A DNA stretch of 64,000 nucleotides, from contig NZ_RHOB01000009.1 of assembly GCF_003946085.1 (NCBI RefSeq), positions 1 to 64,000 of the forward strand, read 5' to 3'. The position numbers and the translations under genes are program-made. The notes beneath the pieces are model-generated. The model was not told the origin of the DNA. It searched no databases and worked only from the letters and a program-made list of their open reading frames with translations. The DNA is from Levilactobacillus angrenensis. GTDB lineage: Bacteria; Bacillota; Bacilli; Lactobacillales; Lactobacillaceae. This document shows positions 1-10,649 of this stretch, piece after piece; the first letter of the stretch is position 1, and each line of letters opens with the position of its first letter.

Positions 1-74
1 TAATCAAGCGAGTCAGCTACGGATTCGGTTGTTTTAGTAGCTTTAGATTAAGGATTCATCTAGTATTCGGAATT

Positions 75-112
75 AAAAAGGCTGCCTAATCATAATACGA
101 TTAGGCAACCTC
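75..112 (-). terminator. Rho-independent terminator, minus strand
   Basis: On the minus strand a 12-bp stem (arms GGTTGCCTAATC and GATTAGGCAGCC, one G-T pair) with a 7-nt loop is followed by TTTTTAATT. It lies beyond the rpoD terminator, so it may back that up or end a transcript starting inside the first 300 bases. Confidence 0.6.
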
Positions 113-145
113 AGACAGCCGATTACCAACAACAGTTGACAAAGA

Positions 146-220
146 GCCTGTAAAACACCCTTTCGATACTATTTTTTGGTTGGTAGCCGTTAAATAGTAT
201 ATCGAAAGGGTGTTTTGGGC
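146..220. repeat. Long near-perfect inverted repeat
   Basis: Arms at about 152-174 and 192-216 pair almost perfectly (AAAACACCCTTTCGATACT against its complement, with a 2-nt bulge), and AGCC/GGCT extends the stem to 146-220. The loop is about 17 nt. A short GGCTAAAGCC hairpin plus T6 follows at 217-232. No gene is visible in bases 1-336; this hairpin and three terminators are all I see there. Confidence 0.65.
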
Positions 221-238
221 TAAAGCCTTTTTTCACCC

Positions 239-265
239 CCACAAGTAAAACTTGTGGTTTTATTT
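239..265 (+). terminator. Rho-independent terminator, plus strand
   Basis: CCACAAG and CTTGTGG pair around a 5-nt loop and are followed by TTTTATTT. It is oriented to stop plus-strand transcription entering from the left or from the inverted repeat at 146-220. Confidence 0.55.
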
Positions 266-271
266 AACCAA

Positions 272-326
272 TTAATAAAAAAATCCTCGTCATGACTGAC
301 AACTGCCAGTCATGACGAGGATTTTT
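272..326 (-). terminator. rpoD terminator
   Basis: An 18-bp perfect stem (281-298 with 307-324) around an 8-nt loop is followed on the minus strand by a T-rich tail. It begins about 12 nt past the rpoD stop codon, so it ends the dnaG-rpoD operon. Confidence 0.9.
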
Positions 327-336
327 CAATTTCGGG

Positions 337-1461
337 TTATTCCAAAAAGTCTTTCAATTGCTTACTGCGTGATGGGTGACGTAACTTCCGCAGCGCTTTG
401 GCTTCGATCTGCCGGATCCGTTCACGGGTAACCCCGAAGACTTTCCCGACTTCTTCCAAAGTCCGCGTCCGACCATCATCCAAGCCGAACCGTAACCGCA
501 AGACGTTTTCTTCCCGGTCAGTCAGCGTGTCCAGGACACTTTCCAACTGTTCCTTCAGTAATTCGTAAGCGGCATGGTCAGCAGGACTCGTCGCATCTTG
601 GTCTTCAATGAAGTCGCCCAAGTGAGAGTCGTCCTCTTCACCGATTGGTGTTTCCAAGGAAACAGGTTCTTGGGCGATCTTTAAGATCTCGCGAACCTTT
701 TCCGTTGGCATGTCCATTTCGGCCCCAATTTCTTCAGGCGTTGGTTCCCGCCCTAAGTCTTGGAGTAATTGCCGTTGAATCCGAATCAACTTGTTGATGG
801 TTTCGACCATGTGCACGGGAATCCGAATCGTCCGTGCTTGGTCCGCAATCGCCCGCGTGATGGCTTGACGAATCCACCAAGTAGCGTAAGTGGAGAACTT
901 GAACCCTTTGCGGTAGTCGAACTTTTCGACGGCCTTCATCAAGCCCATGTTCCCTTCTTGGATCAGGTCTAAGAATTGCATGCCCCGACCGACATAACGC
1001 TTGGCAATGGAAACGACCAACCGCAAGTTGGCTTCAGCCAATTCTTGCTTGGCTTCTTCTTCGCCGTTTTCGATCCGCAAGGCTAAGGCGACTTCTTCGT
1101 CCGCCGTTAACAGGTTGACCCGACCGATTTCTTTCAAATACATCCGCACTGGGTCGTTGATCTTGACCCCAGTGGTCGTGGAGGCTTCCTTCAATTCTTT
1201 CTTGGAAACGGCCTTTTGTGCTTTAACGGCCCGTGCATCTGGCTCACCCTTAGCATCAACCACGCTGATTCCGGCATCGGAAATCGTTTCAAGTAACTTA
1301 TCCATCTGCTTAGCATCCAGCGTGTAAGGCGTGGCCACCTTATCAGTCAGTTCATCGTACGTGATGTGACCGGCCTTCTTGGTGTTCTTGATCAGAGCCC
1401 GCACCGTCTTGTTGTATGCCTTTTGGTCAAACATTGGTTGATCCGTGGTCTTTTTTGCCAT
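337..1461 (-). CDS. rpoD: RNA polymerase primary sigma factor (sigma-70/SigA)
   Basis: Housekeeping sigma factor directing RNA polymerase to -35/-10 promoters. 374 aa from the chosen start. Region 1.1 is at the N-terminus, then region 1.2/2 with the [13 protein letters not shown] signature, the -10-reading helix with [14 protein letters not shown], region 3, and a region 4 helix-turn-helix with [17 protein letters not shown] near the C-terminus. The ATG at 1461 is chosen because AGGGGG lies 7 nt upstream; an in-frame 22-residue extension would run into dnaG and lacks the family N-terminus. It follows the dnaG stop by 16 nt, so dnaG and rpoD form the classical macromolecular-synthesis operon, here without rpsU, which lies at 17 kb. 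Confidence 0.97.
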   Translation of the reverse strand: MAKKTTDQPMFDQKAYNKTVRALIKNTKKAGHITYDELTDKVATPYTLDAKQMDKLLETISDAGISVVDAKGEPDARAVKAQKAVSKKELKEASTTTGVKINDPVRMYLKEIGRVNLLTADEEVALALRIENGEEEAKQELAEANLRLVVSIAKRYVGRGMQFLDLIQEGNMGLMKAVEKFDYRKGFKFSTYATWWIRQAITRAIADQARTIRIPVHMVETINKLIRIQRQLLQDLGREPTPEEIGAEMDMPTEKVREILKIAQEPVSLETPIGEEDDSHLGDFIEDQDATSPADHAAYELLKEQLESVLDTLTDREENVLRLRFGLDDGRTRTLEEVGKVFGVTRERIRQIEAKALRKLRHPSRSKQLKDFLE

Positions 1462-1477
1462 TAAAATACCCCCTAGA

Positions 1478-3325
1478 CTAAAGTTGCTTGTTCGCCTGGC
1501 GTTGTTGCTCCAGCTGAACAATCTCAATGACTAATTGCCGTTGTTGTTCGGCATTCCCGAGGCGGGAAGCTTCCGCCAGTTGATTCTTCTTCTGACGGAG
1601 TTGTTCGTCGATTGGCGCCTCGTCCATAATGATTGCTAAATAGTCATCGATCTCACGCGGGGTGACCGCCGCGTAAGTTGCCGTCTCTAAATCGATGACG
1701 ATCTGCTGCAGGCGGTCTTCTTTAATGAAGTCCGTGAACTGCGCAGTACGGTAGGTTTGATGCGTTTGAAAATAACCTTGGGCCAAGGTATAAATCACTT
1801 GATAATCGTCGTGGACAAAACTAAAGTCAGCCATACTCGTGACTTTTGCCCAGACATTGCGGTCATGCAGTAACCGAAATAACAGACCACGTTCGGCCCG
1901 CTCTAAGCGGGTCAGTGGCCGCTGCTGTTGATGGACCGTGACGGCCGGCTGTGCCGGTGGTGGCGTTTGATTGGCTGCTTGCCGTGGTCGCGCGCGTTCC
2001 TGTTGCGCGGCGGTATCGCGTTGCGTTTGTTTCAATTGCGCCTGCAAGGCCGCCTTGTCGATGTGAAACTCGCTGGCTAATTGATTCAGGTACATGTCCA
2101 GTTCCACGGGTTCTTGGACCTGCGCTAACAAGGGCATGACCTGGTTCACGTAGTCTAGCTGTTCACTATCGGTGTCTAACGACTTGTTACGCCGCAAGAA
2201 ACGCAGGTTGAACTGTAACGGTGGTTCCTTAGCCGTCGTGAGCATTTGTCGAAAGGCTTCGTCACCGTGGGCCCGCCGGTATTCGTCCGGGTCTTGACCC
2301 TCAGGCAACTGAATCACGCTGAGTGCCAAATGACTGTGTTGTCCCAATAACGTCAGTGCCCGCGAAATTGCTCGCTGACCAGGTTCATCTCCATCATAAC
2401 AGACATTGAGCTTATCTGTCGTCCGTTCGATGGCATAAATCTGTTCCGTCGTCAGGCTGGTCCCCATGGAAGCGATACCGTTGTGCACGCCCGCTTGAGT
2501 CGCCGAAATGACATCCATGTACCCTTCAAACAACGTGACTTCTCCCGCCTGACGAATCGCCGGTCGGGCCAAGTCAAAGTTGAACAGTAACCGACTCTTG
2601 TTGAACAACGCCGTTTCCGGACAGTTCAAATACTTGGGTTGGTCGTCCGCCTTCTTGATCAAGCGCCCAGAAAACGCCGCCACATGACCGCTGGCATTGC
2701 GCAGCGGAAACATCACCCGTTCAGTGAAGCGGTCGCGCAACTCACCCTGGGCATTTTCAATGAACAGTCCCGACTGCCGTAACAATTGGTAGTCACTCTG
2801 ACGTTGTTCAAAGAACGGTTTCAACAACCGCTGCCCTGGGGCAAACCCCAGCTGGTAAGTTTCAATGGTCTCATCAGTCAGCCCACGATCATGCAGGTAA
2901 TCCAGCGCCGGTTGACCGACCGCCGTGTTGACTAACACGTGGTGGTAAAGTTTGGCTGCTTGTTCCTGCAGGTCGATCAGTTGACTGGTCTTGGAATCCA
3001 TCTTGGGCCCACTGGCATCTTGACGGTACTCGCTATCCAGGTCCACGTGACTAAAATCCGCGACCTTGACCACGGCTTCCGGGAAGCTCACGTGTTCCAG
3101 TTCCATTAAAAACTTGAAGACGTTGCCGCCCCGGCCGCAGCTGAAGCAATGAAAGATCTGTTTATCTTCTGACACGGAAAATGACGGCGTCCGTTCCTCA
3201 TGAAAGGGGCACAGACCGAACAAATTCTTACCGGACTTTTTCAGCTGAACATACTGTCCCACCACGTCCGCGATGTTGGTGGCCGTCCGCACCGTTTCAA
3301 TCACGTCTTCAGGTATCTTCGCCAC
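1478..3325 (-). CDS. dnaG: DNA primase
   Basis: Makes RNA primers for the replication fork with the DnaB/DnaC-type helicase. 615 aa, normal family length. The N-terminal CHC2 zinc-binding domain has C39-x2-H42 and C60-x2-C63 ligands. The catalytic TOPRIM core follows ([10 protein letters not shown] near residue 266, then DGDEPGQ), and the C-terminal helicase-binding region begins after a Q/P-rich linker near residue 440. The start is GTG, with AGGGAG upstream. Transcribed from a promoter at 3438-3465 through a leader of about 105 nt containing a hairpin, and cotranscribed with rpoD. Confidence 0.96.
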   Translation of the reverse strand: MAKIPEDVIETVRTATNIADVVGQYVQLKKSGKNLFGLCPFHEERTPSFSVSEDKQIFHCFSCGRGGNVFKFLMELEHVSFPEAVVKVADFSHVDLDSEYRQDASGPKMDSKTSQLIDLQEQAAKLYHHVLVNTAVGQPALDYLHDRGLTDETIETYQLGFAPGQRLLKPFFEQRQSDYQLLRQSGLFIENAQGELRDRFTERVMFPLRNASGHVAAFSGRLIKKADDQPKYLNCPETALFNKSRLLFNFDLARPAIRQAGEVTLFEGYMDVISATQAGVHNGIASMGTSLTTEQIYAIERTTDKLNVCYDGDEPGQRAISRALTLLGQHSHLALSVIQLPEGQDPDEYRRAHGDEAFRQMLTTAKEPPLQFNLRFLRRNKSLDTDSEQLDYVNQVMPLLAQVQEPVELDMYLNQLASEFHIDKAALQAQLKQTQRDTAAQQERARPRQAANQTPPPAQPAVTVHQQQRPLTRLERAERGLLFRLLHDRNVWAKVTSMADFSFVHDDYQVIYTLAQGYFQTHQTYRTAQFTDFIKEDRLQQIVIDLETATYAAVTPREIDDYLAIIMDEAPIDEQLRQKKNQLAEASRLGNAEQQRQLVIEIVQLEQQRQANKQL

Positions 3326-3365
3326 ACCATCACTCCCTTACCGTGGATCCGTGCGCCATAGCCTT

Positions 3366-3405
3366 GAAAAGTCGCACCCCGGAAACCCGAAAAGTGCGAC
3401 TCTTT
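3366..3405 (-). promoter_or_regulatory. Hairpin in the dnaG leader
   Basis: AGTCGCAC and GTGCGACT pair around a loop that contains CGGGTTTCCGG, followed by TTTTC on the minus strand. It sits between the dnaG promoter and the dnaG start and resembles a weak terminator or attenuator. No competing antiterminator was worked out. Confidence 0.4.
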
Positions 3406-3437
3406 AATTGGAATTCGCGCGTAAAACTACAAGTTAT

Positions 3438-3465
3438 ATGATAGCATAAGGGCAATTTTTGTCAA
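3438..3465 (-). promoter_or_regulatory. dnaG-rpoD promoter
   Basis: Minus-strand TTGACA (3460-3465), a 16-bp spacer and TATCAT (3438-3443). It is the only strong sigma-70 match upstream of dnaG. Confidence 0.7.
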
Positions 3466-3571
3466 TCTTTTACGCTCGCCGGTGCCTGAGCAGATAACTC
3501 GCGTCAGCCATCGCCATTTGGCATAATAAACGTATCACTTCCCCACTCACCCAACCTAGGAGGTTTTTGAC

Positions 3572-3793
3572 ATGGATAAGCTAGCAAATGCCAAGGAACA
3601 ACTGCACGGTAAGGGCCAACAGCTCGCCGGTAAACTAACCGGTGACCGGGCCAAGGAAGGCGCGGGCAAAACAGAAGAACTGATTGGTAAGGCGAAGGAA
3701 AAAGCGGCCGACGCTAAGGAACAGGTCAAAGGTGCGGTCGATGAAGTCAAACGGCAGGTACAGCAGAAACAGAGTGGGACAACAGGCGGTTAA
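3572..3793 (+). CDS. CsbD-family stress-response protein
   Basis: Small, very hydrophilic, Lys/Ala/Glu-rich helical protein of 73 aa containing the CsbD-like pattern GKGQQLAGKLTGD and AKEKAADAKEQVKGAVDEV. Family members accumulate under general stress in Firmicutes; the molecular role is unknown. The ATG has AGGAGG 8 nt upstream. The last residues (SGTTGG and the TAA stop) lie inside the intergenic repeat starting at 3771, so the native C-terminus appears replaced by repeat sequence. It is a lone plus-strand gene between the divergent dnaG promoter and the end of glyS. Confidence 0.85.
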   Translation: MDKLANAKEQLHGKGQQLAGKLTGDRAKEGAGKTEELIGKAKEKAADAKEQVKGAVDEVKRQVQQKQSGTTGG

Positions 3794-4022
3794 CTGGCGA
3801 GCATTAACGGCGCTAGGCAGATAATCCTGATTCTGGATTATTTGTCTAGTGGTGTTAAGCGAAACCAGTTGCCTGATGGCGCACGTTTCGGCTATGAGGC
3901 CAGAGACGTGCGCCATCGCTCAAAGCGAGGCCGAGACCGCTTCTCAGGCTCGGTCCCCACTGCGTTCCAACCCATAGTTGGTGGACGGTAGGCGGCCAAT
4001 GCTCACCACGAAATTGCATATG
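3771..4022 (-). repeat. Intergenic repeat copy R1 (hairpin module plus partial MITE)
   Basis: Begins with the module AGAGTGGGACAACAGGCGG, shared with copies at 36052 and 54575, and includes a 15-bp hairpin at 3813-3849. After that come blocks shared with the longer element: a GGCGCACGTTTCGGCTATGA block, a GCTCAAAGCGAGGCCGAGACC block, CAACCCATAGTTGG, and GGACGGTAGGCGGCC. It is the opposite orientation to the copy at 16282. Reading frames inside it are not conserved between copies. Confidence 0.8.
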
Positions 4023-4023
4023 T

Positions 4024-4061
4024 AAGAAGGGTCCCGCGGCTAAAAACCGCGGGACCCTTCT
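4024..4061 (-). terminator. glyQS terminator
   Basis: A 13-bp GC-rich stem (AAGGGTCCCGCGG and its complement) around a short loop, followed on the minus strand by CTTCTTAC. It lies about 30 nt past the glyS stop. Confidence 0.8.
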
Positions 4062-4088
4062 GATGTTATCAGTAATGCAATGAGTCAC

Positions 4089-6164
4089 TTATTTTACGAT
4101 CAATTGATCCAAGTCACCTAAGGTCAACGCTAAGGTAGCCAGATGGCTCAGTTCCGTTAAGCGGTTGTTCCGCACGGCATCATCCTTGGCCATGACCATC
4201 GTGGCTTCAAAGTAAGCCGCAATCGTTGGTTGGATGGCTGCCAGGCTGGCGTACAAGGCACTCAAGCCCTGATCCGCAGCCGTCGCAACTTCAGCGACGC
4301 CTTGGTGTAAGGCACCTTCACTGTCGTTTTCAAACAGGTCGGGGTTGACCGTGGCGTCGGCTAATTCTGCCGGGGCCTTTTGAGCCAACCGAATGACCCG
4401 CGTCAAGGATTCAATGACTGCCTTGAAGTTGGCGTCATCGGCGTGGTCAGCTAAGAGCTGCGCCGCCGTAAAGATCTGTAAGACGTCGCTGCTAGAACCA
4501 GCCGTCACAGCATCGATGATATCATGACGTTGTTTATCGGAACGCAAGATCTTGCGGATCCGGTCCTTGATGAAGGACACCATGGCTTCGATTTGACTAG
4601 TCTGGTCCAGTTGTGGCGCCACGTTAGCCGCGTCTTCAGCCGCAATGAAGTCACTTGCCAGTTCAGCGACTGGTAAGGACCACTTTTGGTCTTGGGCGAT
4701 CCGGACGATCCCGGTCGCCTGCCGCCGCAGGGCGTAAGGGTCATTAGAGCCACTAGGAATCATCCCCGCAGCAAAGAACGTCAAGATGCTATCGAATTTG
4801 TCAGCCAGGGCCAAAACAGCGCCAGGCACAGACGTTGGCAATGCCCCATCAGCTGAGATGGGTTCGTAGTGTTCACGAATGGCTTGGGCAACGGCAGGAT
4901 CTTCGCCTTGCAACAAGGCGTATTTCTCACCCATGACCCCTTGCAATTCAGCGAATTCACCGACCATCCCCGTGACCAGGTCAAACTTGTAGATTTCACT
5001 GGCACGCAGGGCGGCCTTGGTTTGGGCATCGTTTAAGTTGAAATGCTTAGCCAAGACACCCACGATTGCCGTGACCCGGGCCATCTTTTCGGCCATGGTA
5101 CTGATCTTATCATGGAAGCTAACCGCCTTGAGTCGTTCCACGTAGTCGGCAATGGTCTTCTTTTGGTCTTCCGTGTAGAAGAACATGGCGTCTTCTAGCC
5201 GCGCCGTTAAGACCTTTTCGTTACCGGCAACCACGTTTTGTAAGTCGTGGTCGGTCCCGTTACGCACGGAGATGAAGTTTGGCAAGAGCTCGCCCTGCGC
5301 ATCTCTCGCGTAGAAGAAGCGTTGGTGGTCACGCATCGAAGTGATCAGGACTTCTTCGGGGATAGTCAGGTACTTCTTGTCAAAGCTACCTTCAAAGGCA
5401 GTTGGCCATTCAACCAGGTTGTTGACCTCTTCTAACAAGCCAGCATCGATGTTGACGGTCCAGTCATGGTCGCTAGCAATCTTTTCGATTTGCTTCTTGA
5501 TCAAGGCCTTGCGCTTGTCGGCGTCAGCGATAACAAATTGGGTGGTCAGGTCAGCCTCGTAATCGGCGGCCGTGGCGATATCGATGTCCGTGCCTAAGAA
5601 ACGGTGGCCCCGGGTGTTGCGACCCGTCGTGACGTCCAAGATGCTAAAGGGAATCACGTCGTTGTCCAGTAATGCTACCAGCCAACGGATTGGCCGAATG
5701 TATTCGAAGTGGTGCGTGCTCCATTTCATCATGGTCGGGAAAGTCATGGCCGTGATGATGTCCTTCAAGCCTGCCAAGACTTCAGCGACGGGTTCACCGG
5801 CAATAAACTTGTCAACGTAGACGTATTCAGTGCCCTTGATTTCCTTAAAGGTGATGTCGTCTGGTGTCAGGCCTTGCCCGCGGGTAAACCCGATAGCGGC
5901 CTTGGTCCAGTTACCGTCGGTGTCTTGGGCGATTTTCTTAGCGGGACCCTTCACGGATTCACTGATGTCTTCTTGCTTGTCAGCTAACCCATCGATTTGG
6001 ATGGCTAACCGGCGCGGCGTCGAAAACGGCTTGATGTCGTCATAGGCGATCCGTTGTTCCTTTAAATAATCAGCCGTCCGCTTGACCAGTTGTTTGATGG
6101 CTGGTGTCACCACGTGGGCGGGCATTTCTTCTAGTCCAATTTCCAGTAAAAATGTGTGTGCCAT
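4089..6164 (-). CDS. glyS: Glycine--tRNA ligase beta subunit
   Basis: Beta subunit of the bacterial alpha2beta2 glycyl-tRNA synthetase, which recognises tRNA-Gly and carries the anticodon-binding part. 691 aa, usual length. The N-terminus [16 protein letters not shown], the [18 protein letters not shown] stretch and [14 protein letters not shown] are typical; an HD-like and anticodon-binding helical region follows. The ATG overlaps the glyQ stop as TAATG, with GGAGG inside glyQ, so the two subunits are translationally coupled. Confidence 0.97.
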   Translation of the reverse strand: MAHTFLLEIGLEEMPAHVVTPAIKQLVKRTADYLKEQRIAYDDIKPFSTPRRLAIQIDGLADKQEDISESVKGPAKKIAQDTDGNWTKAAIGFTRGQGLTPDDITFKEIKGTEYVYVDKFIAGEPVAEVLAGLKDIITAMTFPTMMKWSTHHFEYIRPIRWLVALLDNDVIPFSILDVTTGRNTRGHRFLGTDIDIATAADYEADLTTQFVIADADKRKALIKKQIEKIASDHDWTVNIDAGLLEEVNNLVEWPTAFEGSFDKKYLTIPEEVLITSMRDHQRFFYARDAQGELLPNFISVRNGTDHDLQNVVAGNEKVLTARLEDAMFFYTEDQKKTIADYVERLKAVSFHDKISTMAEKMARVTAIVGVLAKHFNLNDAQTKAALRASEIYKFDLVTGMVGEFAELQGVMGEKYALLQGEDPAVAQAIREHYEPISADGALPTSVPGAVLALADKFDSILTFFAAGMIPSGSNDPYALRRQATGIVRIAQDQKWSLPVAELASDFIAAEDAANVAPQLDQTSQIEAMVSFIKDRIRKILRSDKQRHDIIDAVTAGSSSDVLQIFTAAQLLADHADDANFKAVIESLTRVIRLAQKAPAELADATVNPDLFENDSEGALHQGVAEVATAADQGLSALYASLAAIQPTIAAYFEATMVMAKDDAVRNNRLTELSHLATLALTLGDLDQLIVK

Positions 6165-7093
6165 TATTTTTTGGCCTCCTCGTCGTCTGCTAATAATTTT
6201 GCCCGCAAGGCTTCGTCCTTAACCAACGGGAACCCACGCTTCTTCCGTTCTGCCACAAAGGCTCTGGCCACGGCCCGCGCCATGTTCCGGATACGTGACA
6301 GATAACCGGCCCGTTCAGTCACGGACACGGCACCACGCGCATCAAGCAGGTTGAAGGTGTGGCTGCACTTTAAGATGTAGTCGTAAGCTGGGTGGACCAG
6401 GCCGTTAGCGATTTGCTTCTTGGCTTCAGCTTCGTATTCGTCGAAGTGCCGCAGCAACATGTCCTGGTCGCTTTCTTCAAAGCTGTACTTGGAGTGTTCG
6501 TATTCGGGTTCCTTGAAAATGTCGCCGTACTTGACGCCATCGGCCCATTCCAAATCAAAGACGGAGTTGACGTCTTGGACGTAAGAAGCTAGCCGTTCCA
6601 AGCCGTAAGTGACTTCAGAGGTGACGGGATCGACTTCCATCCCCCCAACCACTTGGAAGTACGTGAACTGGGTGATTTCCATCCCGTCCAACCAAACTTC
6701 CCAACCAACACCGGCACAACCCATGGATGGGTTTTCCCAGTTATCTTCCACGAAGCGGATATCGTGTTCTAAGGGGTTGATGCCCAGTTCCTTCAAGCTG
6801 TTCAGGTAAAGTTCCTGAATGTTATCGGGAGATGGCTTCATAATCACTTGGAATTGGTGGTGTTGGTACAACCGGTTGGGGTTTTCCCCGTAACGACCAT
6901 CAGCTGGTCGGCGGGAAGGTTCAACGTAAGCGGCGTTCCAAGGTTCTGGTCCGATCGCCCGTAAGAAGGTGTAAGGACTCATGGTCCCGGCCCCTTTTTC
7001 TGTATCGTAAGCTTGCATCAGCATGCAGCCCTGTGCGGACCAGTACTGTTGTAACTTTAAAATGATTGCTTGCATGGACAGTTTTTCTGTCAT
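6164..7093 (-). CDS. glyQ: Glycine--tRNA ligase alpha subunit
   Basis: Catalytic class II subunit that forms glycyl-adenylate. 309 aa from the chosen ATG at 7093, preceded by AAGGAGG; a 33-residue upstream extension would translate the T-box antiterminator region and is rejected. Recognisable stretches are [37 protein letters not shown] and [17 protein letters not shown]. Expression should rise when tRNA-Gly is uncharged, through the T-box directly upstream. Confidence 0.97.
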   Translation of the reverse strand: MTEKLSMQAIILKLQQYWSAQGCMLMQAYDTEKGAGTMSPYTFLRAIGPEPWNAAYVEPSRRPADGRYGENPNRLYQHHQFQVIMKPSPDNIQELYLNSLKELGINPLEHDIRFVEDNWENPSMGCAGVGWEVWLDGMEITQFTYFQVVGGMEVDPVTSEVTYGLERLASYVQDVNSVFDLEWADGVKYGDIFKEPEYEHSKYSFEESDQDMLLRHFDEYEAEAKKQIANGLVHPAYDYILKCSHTFNLLDARGAVSVTERAGYLSRIRNMARAVARAFVAERKKRGFPLVKDEALRAKLLADDEEAKK

Positions 7094-7167
7094 GGGTACT
7101 GTTTCCTCCTTGTTTGGTTGCCAGTGGTCAAATGACGAACTGATCGACCGATTAAACAAATAAGCGC

Positions 7168-7387
7168 GCAAAAAATCCCTACGAGAATTCACCGAGGCAA
7201 ATTCACGTAGGGACGAATTTTTAATTTCGCGGTTCCACCCTACTTCTAGTCAATGACTAGCAGCTTACTTGGAAACGACTCCGAATGTGCCAACTCACAG
7301 CGTCTTGGATTCGGCTTGCACTATCCCGAACTCGCTAGACCAATCACGCTGTGACTCTCATTCATCATAATCGACTTATTTAACTGT
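7168..7387 (-). promoter_or_regulatory. T-box riboswitch leader, glycine-responsive
   Basis: The T-box core AGGGTGGAACCGCG lies at 7228-7242 (minus strand) and is followed by a long terminator hairpin with T6 (7170-7213). Stem I is at 7245-7380 with a candidate GGC glycine specifier at 7289-7291 (context GAGTT-GGC-ACA). The leader sits directly before glyQ-glyS, which agrees with glycine specificity. Confidence 0.93.
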
Positions 7388-7392
7388 GTTTT

Positions 7393-7421
7393 ATGATAGC
7401 TGTCCGCGGCGGGGTTGTCAA
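7393..7421 (-). promoter_or_regulatory. glyQS promoter
   Basis: Minus-strand TTGACA (7416-7421), 17-bp spacer, TATCAT (7393-7398), immediately upstream of the T-box leader. Confidence 0.85.
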
Positions 7422-7471
7422 CTGACTTCCTGCAAACCGGACCAAAAAATTCCAGTCAGTAACTCAGTGAT

Positions 7472-10363
7472 TTACTCGTGGTGCCGAACCCGGTGGCCGA
7501 CCCAATTCAAGCTCAGTAACAGGCTGAACCCCAGAACTTGCCAAATTGAGTGGTGTTCACTGGTCTGGGGCAGCTGGGTTGTTGCCAGTTGGGCTGAGGC
7601 TTGGTGGCCTGCTTTTTGGTTGGCGTCAGTGGTCGGTCGCCAGAACGGTACTGCCAGTTGACCGCTGGGGCCGTGAGTGCCACGTTGTGTGTGAATCCCT
7701 GTCGTCTTCGCTGAACGACTGGCTGGGAATCTTGGTGCTGATGACCAGTCGTTGCTTGGCGTTGGTCCTGTCGTGATTGGCTAGTCTTCGTCGTCCGAGG
7801 TGATCTCCGCAAGGACTTGTTTCCTGCCGATTTTGACCGGGACGGTCGGACCTGCTGATGCGGTTGCGCCGGATTAGTTAGCTGATCTGATTGTGCTGGT
7901 TGCTGAGAATTGCTTGAAGCCGAATGGATTGGCGTAGACTCTGGGTCAGCTGGAGTCGAGCCACCGTTCGGTATGCTCCAGGTTAACGTCAAGCTGCTAT
8001 TGCTGTAATTACCGGTGTGGTCGGTTGCAGTTCCTGTGGTTCCGGAAGATGCTAGGGCGACTGTTAGATTGTCCAAGTAAGAATTGAACCCCTCTGGCAA
8101 TTCAAGCTGGTCAGTTTGATTATCGTAAGTCAGTTCGCTGCCGTTTCGGGTAAAGACTAGGGTCGTCCCTAACTTCAGTGTATCCTTAGGTATCAGCTTT
8201 TCTATTGCCGCTCTTACGCCGGTTAACCACCGGCCAGAAATGCCGACGCCTACAGTTAACGGCGATGTCTGGCTAGCGAAAGCATCATCCCCTAACTTAT
8301 TATTATCAACGGTAATTTTGATGTTGGCTAAGGACAGTTGGTTATCCGCAAACGCATAGTCAACGACACTGCCAATGCTTCCCTTTGACTCAACACCAGT
8401 GAGGAAATTAGACTTAAAAGCACTATTACCAATTGAAGTGACCTTATTCGGAATTACGAGGTCCCCAGCCAATTGATTGCTAGCAAAGGCAGCTGTCCCA
8501 ATCGTATCCAACTGTGCCTGTTCATCACCCAAAGTCAATGCCACAATTTTGTTTCCTTGAAAAGCACTATTACCAAGTCGCGGTCACGGTATCTGGAATT
8601 GTTAAGTTGCCAGTCAGCTGATTACCAGCAGTGCTACCGACAAAAGCTGAATTGCCAATTGTTTTAACCCCGGTCCCTAAATCTAAATGCGTTAGCCGAT
8701 TGCCTGCAAAAGCAGAGTCATTAATGTGCTCAATACCATTTGAAATTGTTAAGTTTGTCAATTGATTGTTGGCAAAAGCCGAGTTCCCAATGGTTCCTGT
8801 ACTTTTGCCTAGATTCAAGCCAGTCAGTGCATCATTAGCAAACGCCGATTCATTAACAAAGTTAACTGAATCCGGAATCACCAACGTGCCCGTCAATTTT
8901 TTATTATCGGCAAAGGCAGAATTACCAATTGTCTTCAGTTGAGACGCCTGAGTACCCAACGTTAGTGTCTGAATATTGTTGCCCGCGAACGCAAAATCAC
9001 CAATTGTCTTCACCGTATCTGGAATAGTTACTTCGCCCGTGAGCGCATCCTCGAAAAATGCTCGGTCGCCGATTGACGTCAGTCCCTGTCCAAAGGTTAC
9101 TTGGCTTAACTTAGCGTTGTTGGCAAACGCAGAAGTATCAATCGTGGTAACCTTGTCAGGTATTATGACAGACGTCAACGCATTATTTTCAAAAGCCGAT
9201 TCATCAATTTCTGTTAGACCCTTTCCTAATTCAAGCGTAGTCAACTGATTATTAGCAAAAGCCGATTTCCTAATCGTATTGATATTATCCGGTAAGACAA
9301 CGCTCACTAATGCATTATTGGCAAAGGCATTGGCGTAAATATCTAACTTACCCCCTGTATCTTCGCTAAGATTCAAGCTGGTCAACTGGTTGCCAGTGCC
9401 ATCACCTAGTCCATTACCAATAAAAGCACTATCGCCAATCGTCGTGACCGATTTCGGCAGTGTCAACGCTCCAGTCAACTGATTACCAGCAAACGCTGAA
9501 GCACCGATTTCCCACAATGATGTATTGTCCTGGTTAAAGATAATCTGTTTTAAGTCGTCATTTTCAAACGTATAACTGCCAATCGTCTGAACATACTTAC
9601 CGATGTCCAAGGACGTAATCCCTTTATTAGCGAACACACTATCCGCAATACCAACCACCCATTTTGAACCTGATGGATTCGTTGCAACCGGGTTAAACGT
9701 ATCTGGAATAACAATATCCTTACTATTTCCCGTATAGCCAGAAATCACATAACCCGTGTTATTGTCATTTGCGGTATACACAAAGCCATTGTCATCCGTA
9801 TAGGTTGGCGTCATAGTTTTGTCTGTCGTTGTGGCCGCATCCTCTGCCACAGCTAGCTTAGGCGTCCGCACAGCTGACACCGCCATCTTGTTCATGCGCA
9901 GACTGCCTGCCGGTAATGCTCGTCGACGCTGACCAGTCCAATCTGCTGGAACTGCCACTCTTTCCATAGAAGCAGTCGAGCTGGGTGCGACCAGCTGGTG
10001 TACCGTCGCAGCTGAAGCCGCACGTTCTGCGGTTGGTGTTACTGACTGTGCCCCTTGACCGGCTCCAGTAGAAGCCGCTGACGCCGCAATTGAGCTAGCC
10101 GGACTAGCTGTAGAACTAGCCCCTAAAGATGCCGGTGTGGCGATTGAACTGGCAACGCTGGCACCTGATTGCGCGCTAGAAGTCGCGGCTGCACTTGATG
10201 CCGAGGCCTGACTGGCCGACGACCCCACGGCTGTGGTCGAACTCGCCGGTGTCGTTGCCGCTTGTGCCGGCTGAGCCAACAGTCCGGTTCCCAGTGCCGC
10301 CACCGCGACGCTCGCTACTAATAATTTCCCCGATGTGTTACTCGCCCTTTGACTTTTCTGCAT
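7472..10363 (-). pseudogene. BspA-type leucine-rich-repeat LPQTSE surface protein, two frameshifts
   Basis: About 963 codons end to end. The first segment (10363 to about 8577) has a signal peptide (KLLVASVAVAALGTGLLAQ, cleavage near AQA), an Ala/Ser-rich stretch to about residue 110, and then BspA-type repeats of the form PDxVxxIGxSAFxxNxLT. At about 8577 the frame breaks; removing one C restores PDTVTAIGNSAF and continues the repeats in another frame. Near 7585, adding one base to a CCC run restores the first frame and gives a sorting signal: LPQTSE, a hydrophobic stretch, then RVRHHE, with TAA at 7472-7474. As sequenced, translation ends at 8570, giving a 597-aa secreted product without an anchor. 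It is probably an adhesin. A sequencing error at either site is possible. RBS GGGAGC precedes the ATG. Confidence 0.8.
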
Positions 10364-10604
10364 AGCTCCCTGTCTCCCCTTACGTTCAAATTTTAAACAA
10401 ATTACTCAATAATATTCATCGTAGCACTAATTTTTGAGAACATCCGTACCAATAAATAACGATGGGGGAAACCATTTTTGCTATAACTTAATAAAGCCAA
10501 TCAACATCAATTCGTCATCACGGAAATGCCCTCTAGCTTATCGCAGGCCCCGCCAGTTACGGGGTCACATTTAAAAATCTGGGAAATTTCAAAAAATGGA
10601 CTAA

Positions 10605-10645
10605 CGCAAAAAATGGACGCCAGTAGATTTTCCACTAGCGTCCAC
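10605..10645 (-). terminator. recO/era operon terminator
   Basis: TGGACGC and GCGTCCA arms (extended by CTAGTGG/TCTACTGG pairing) are followed by TTTTTT on the minus strand, just past the recO stop. The rest of the gap 10364-10604 shows no gene. Confidence 0.85.
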
Positions 10646-10649
10646 TCAG

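Noticed and set aside
3855-4088. Minus-strand frame of 77 codons between csbD and glyS
   Set aside because: It lies in repeat R1 and is not open in the other copies.
8600-9650. Periodic DNA similarity with about 70-bp spacing
   Set aside because: It reflects the BspA-type leucine-rich repeats of the surface protein, not a DNA-level repeat array.
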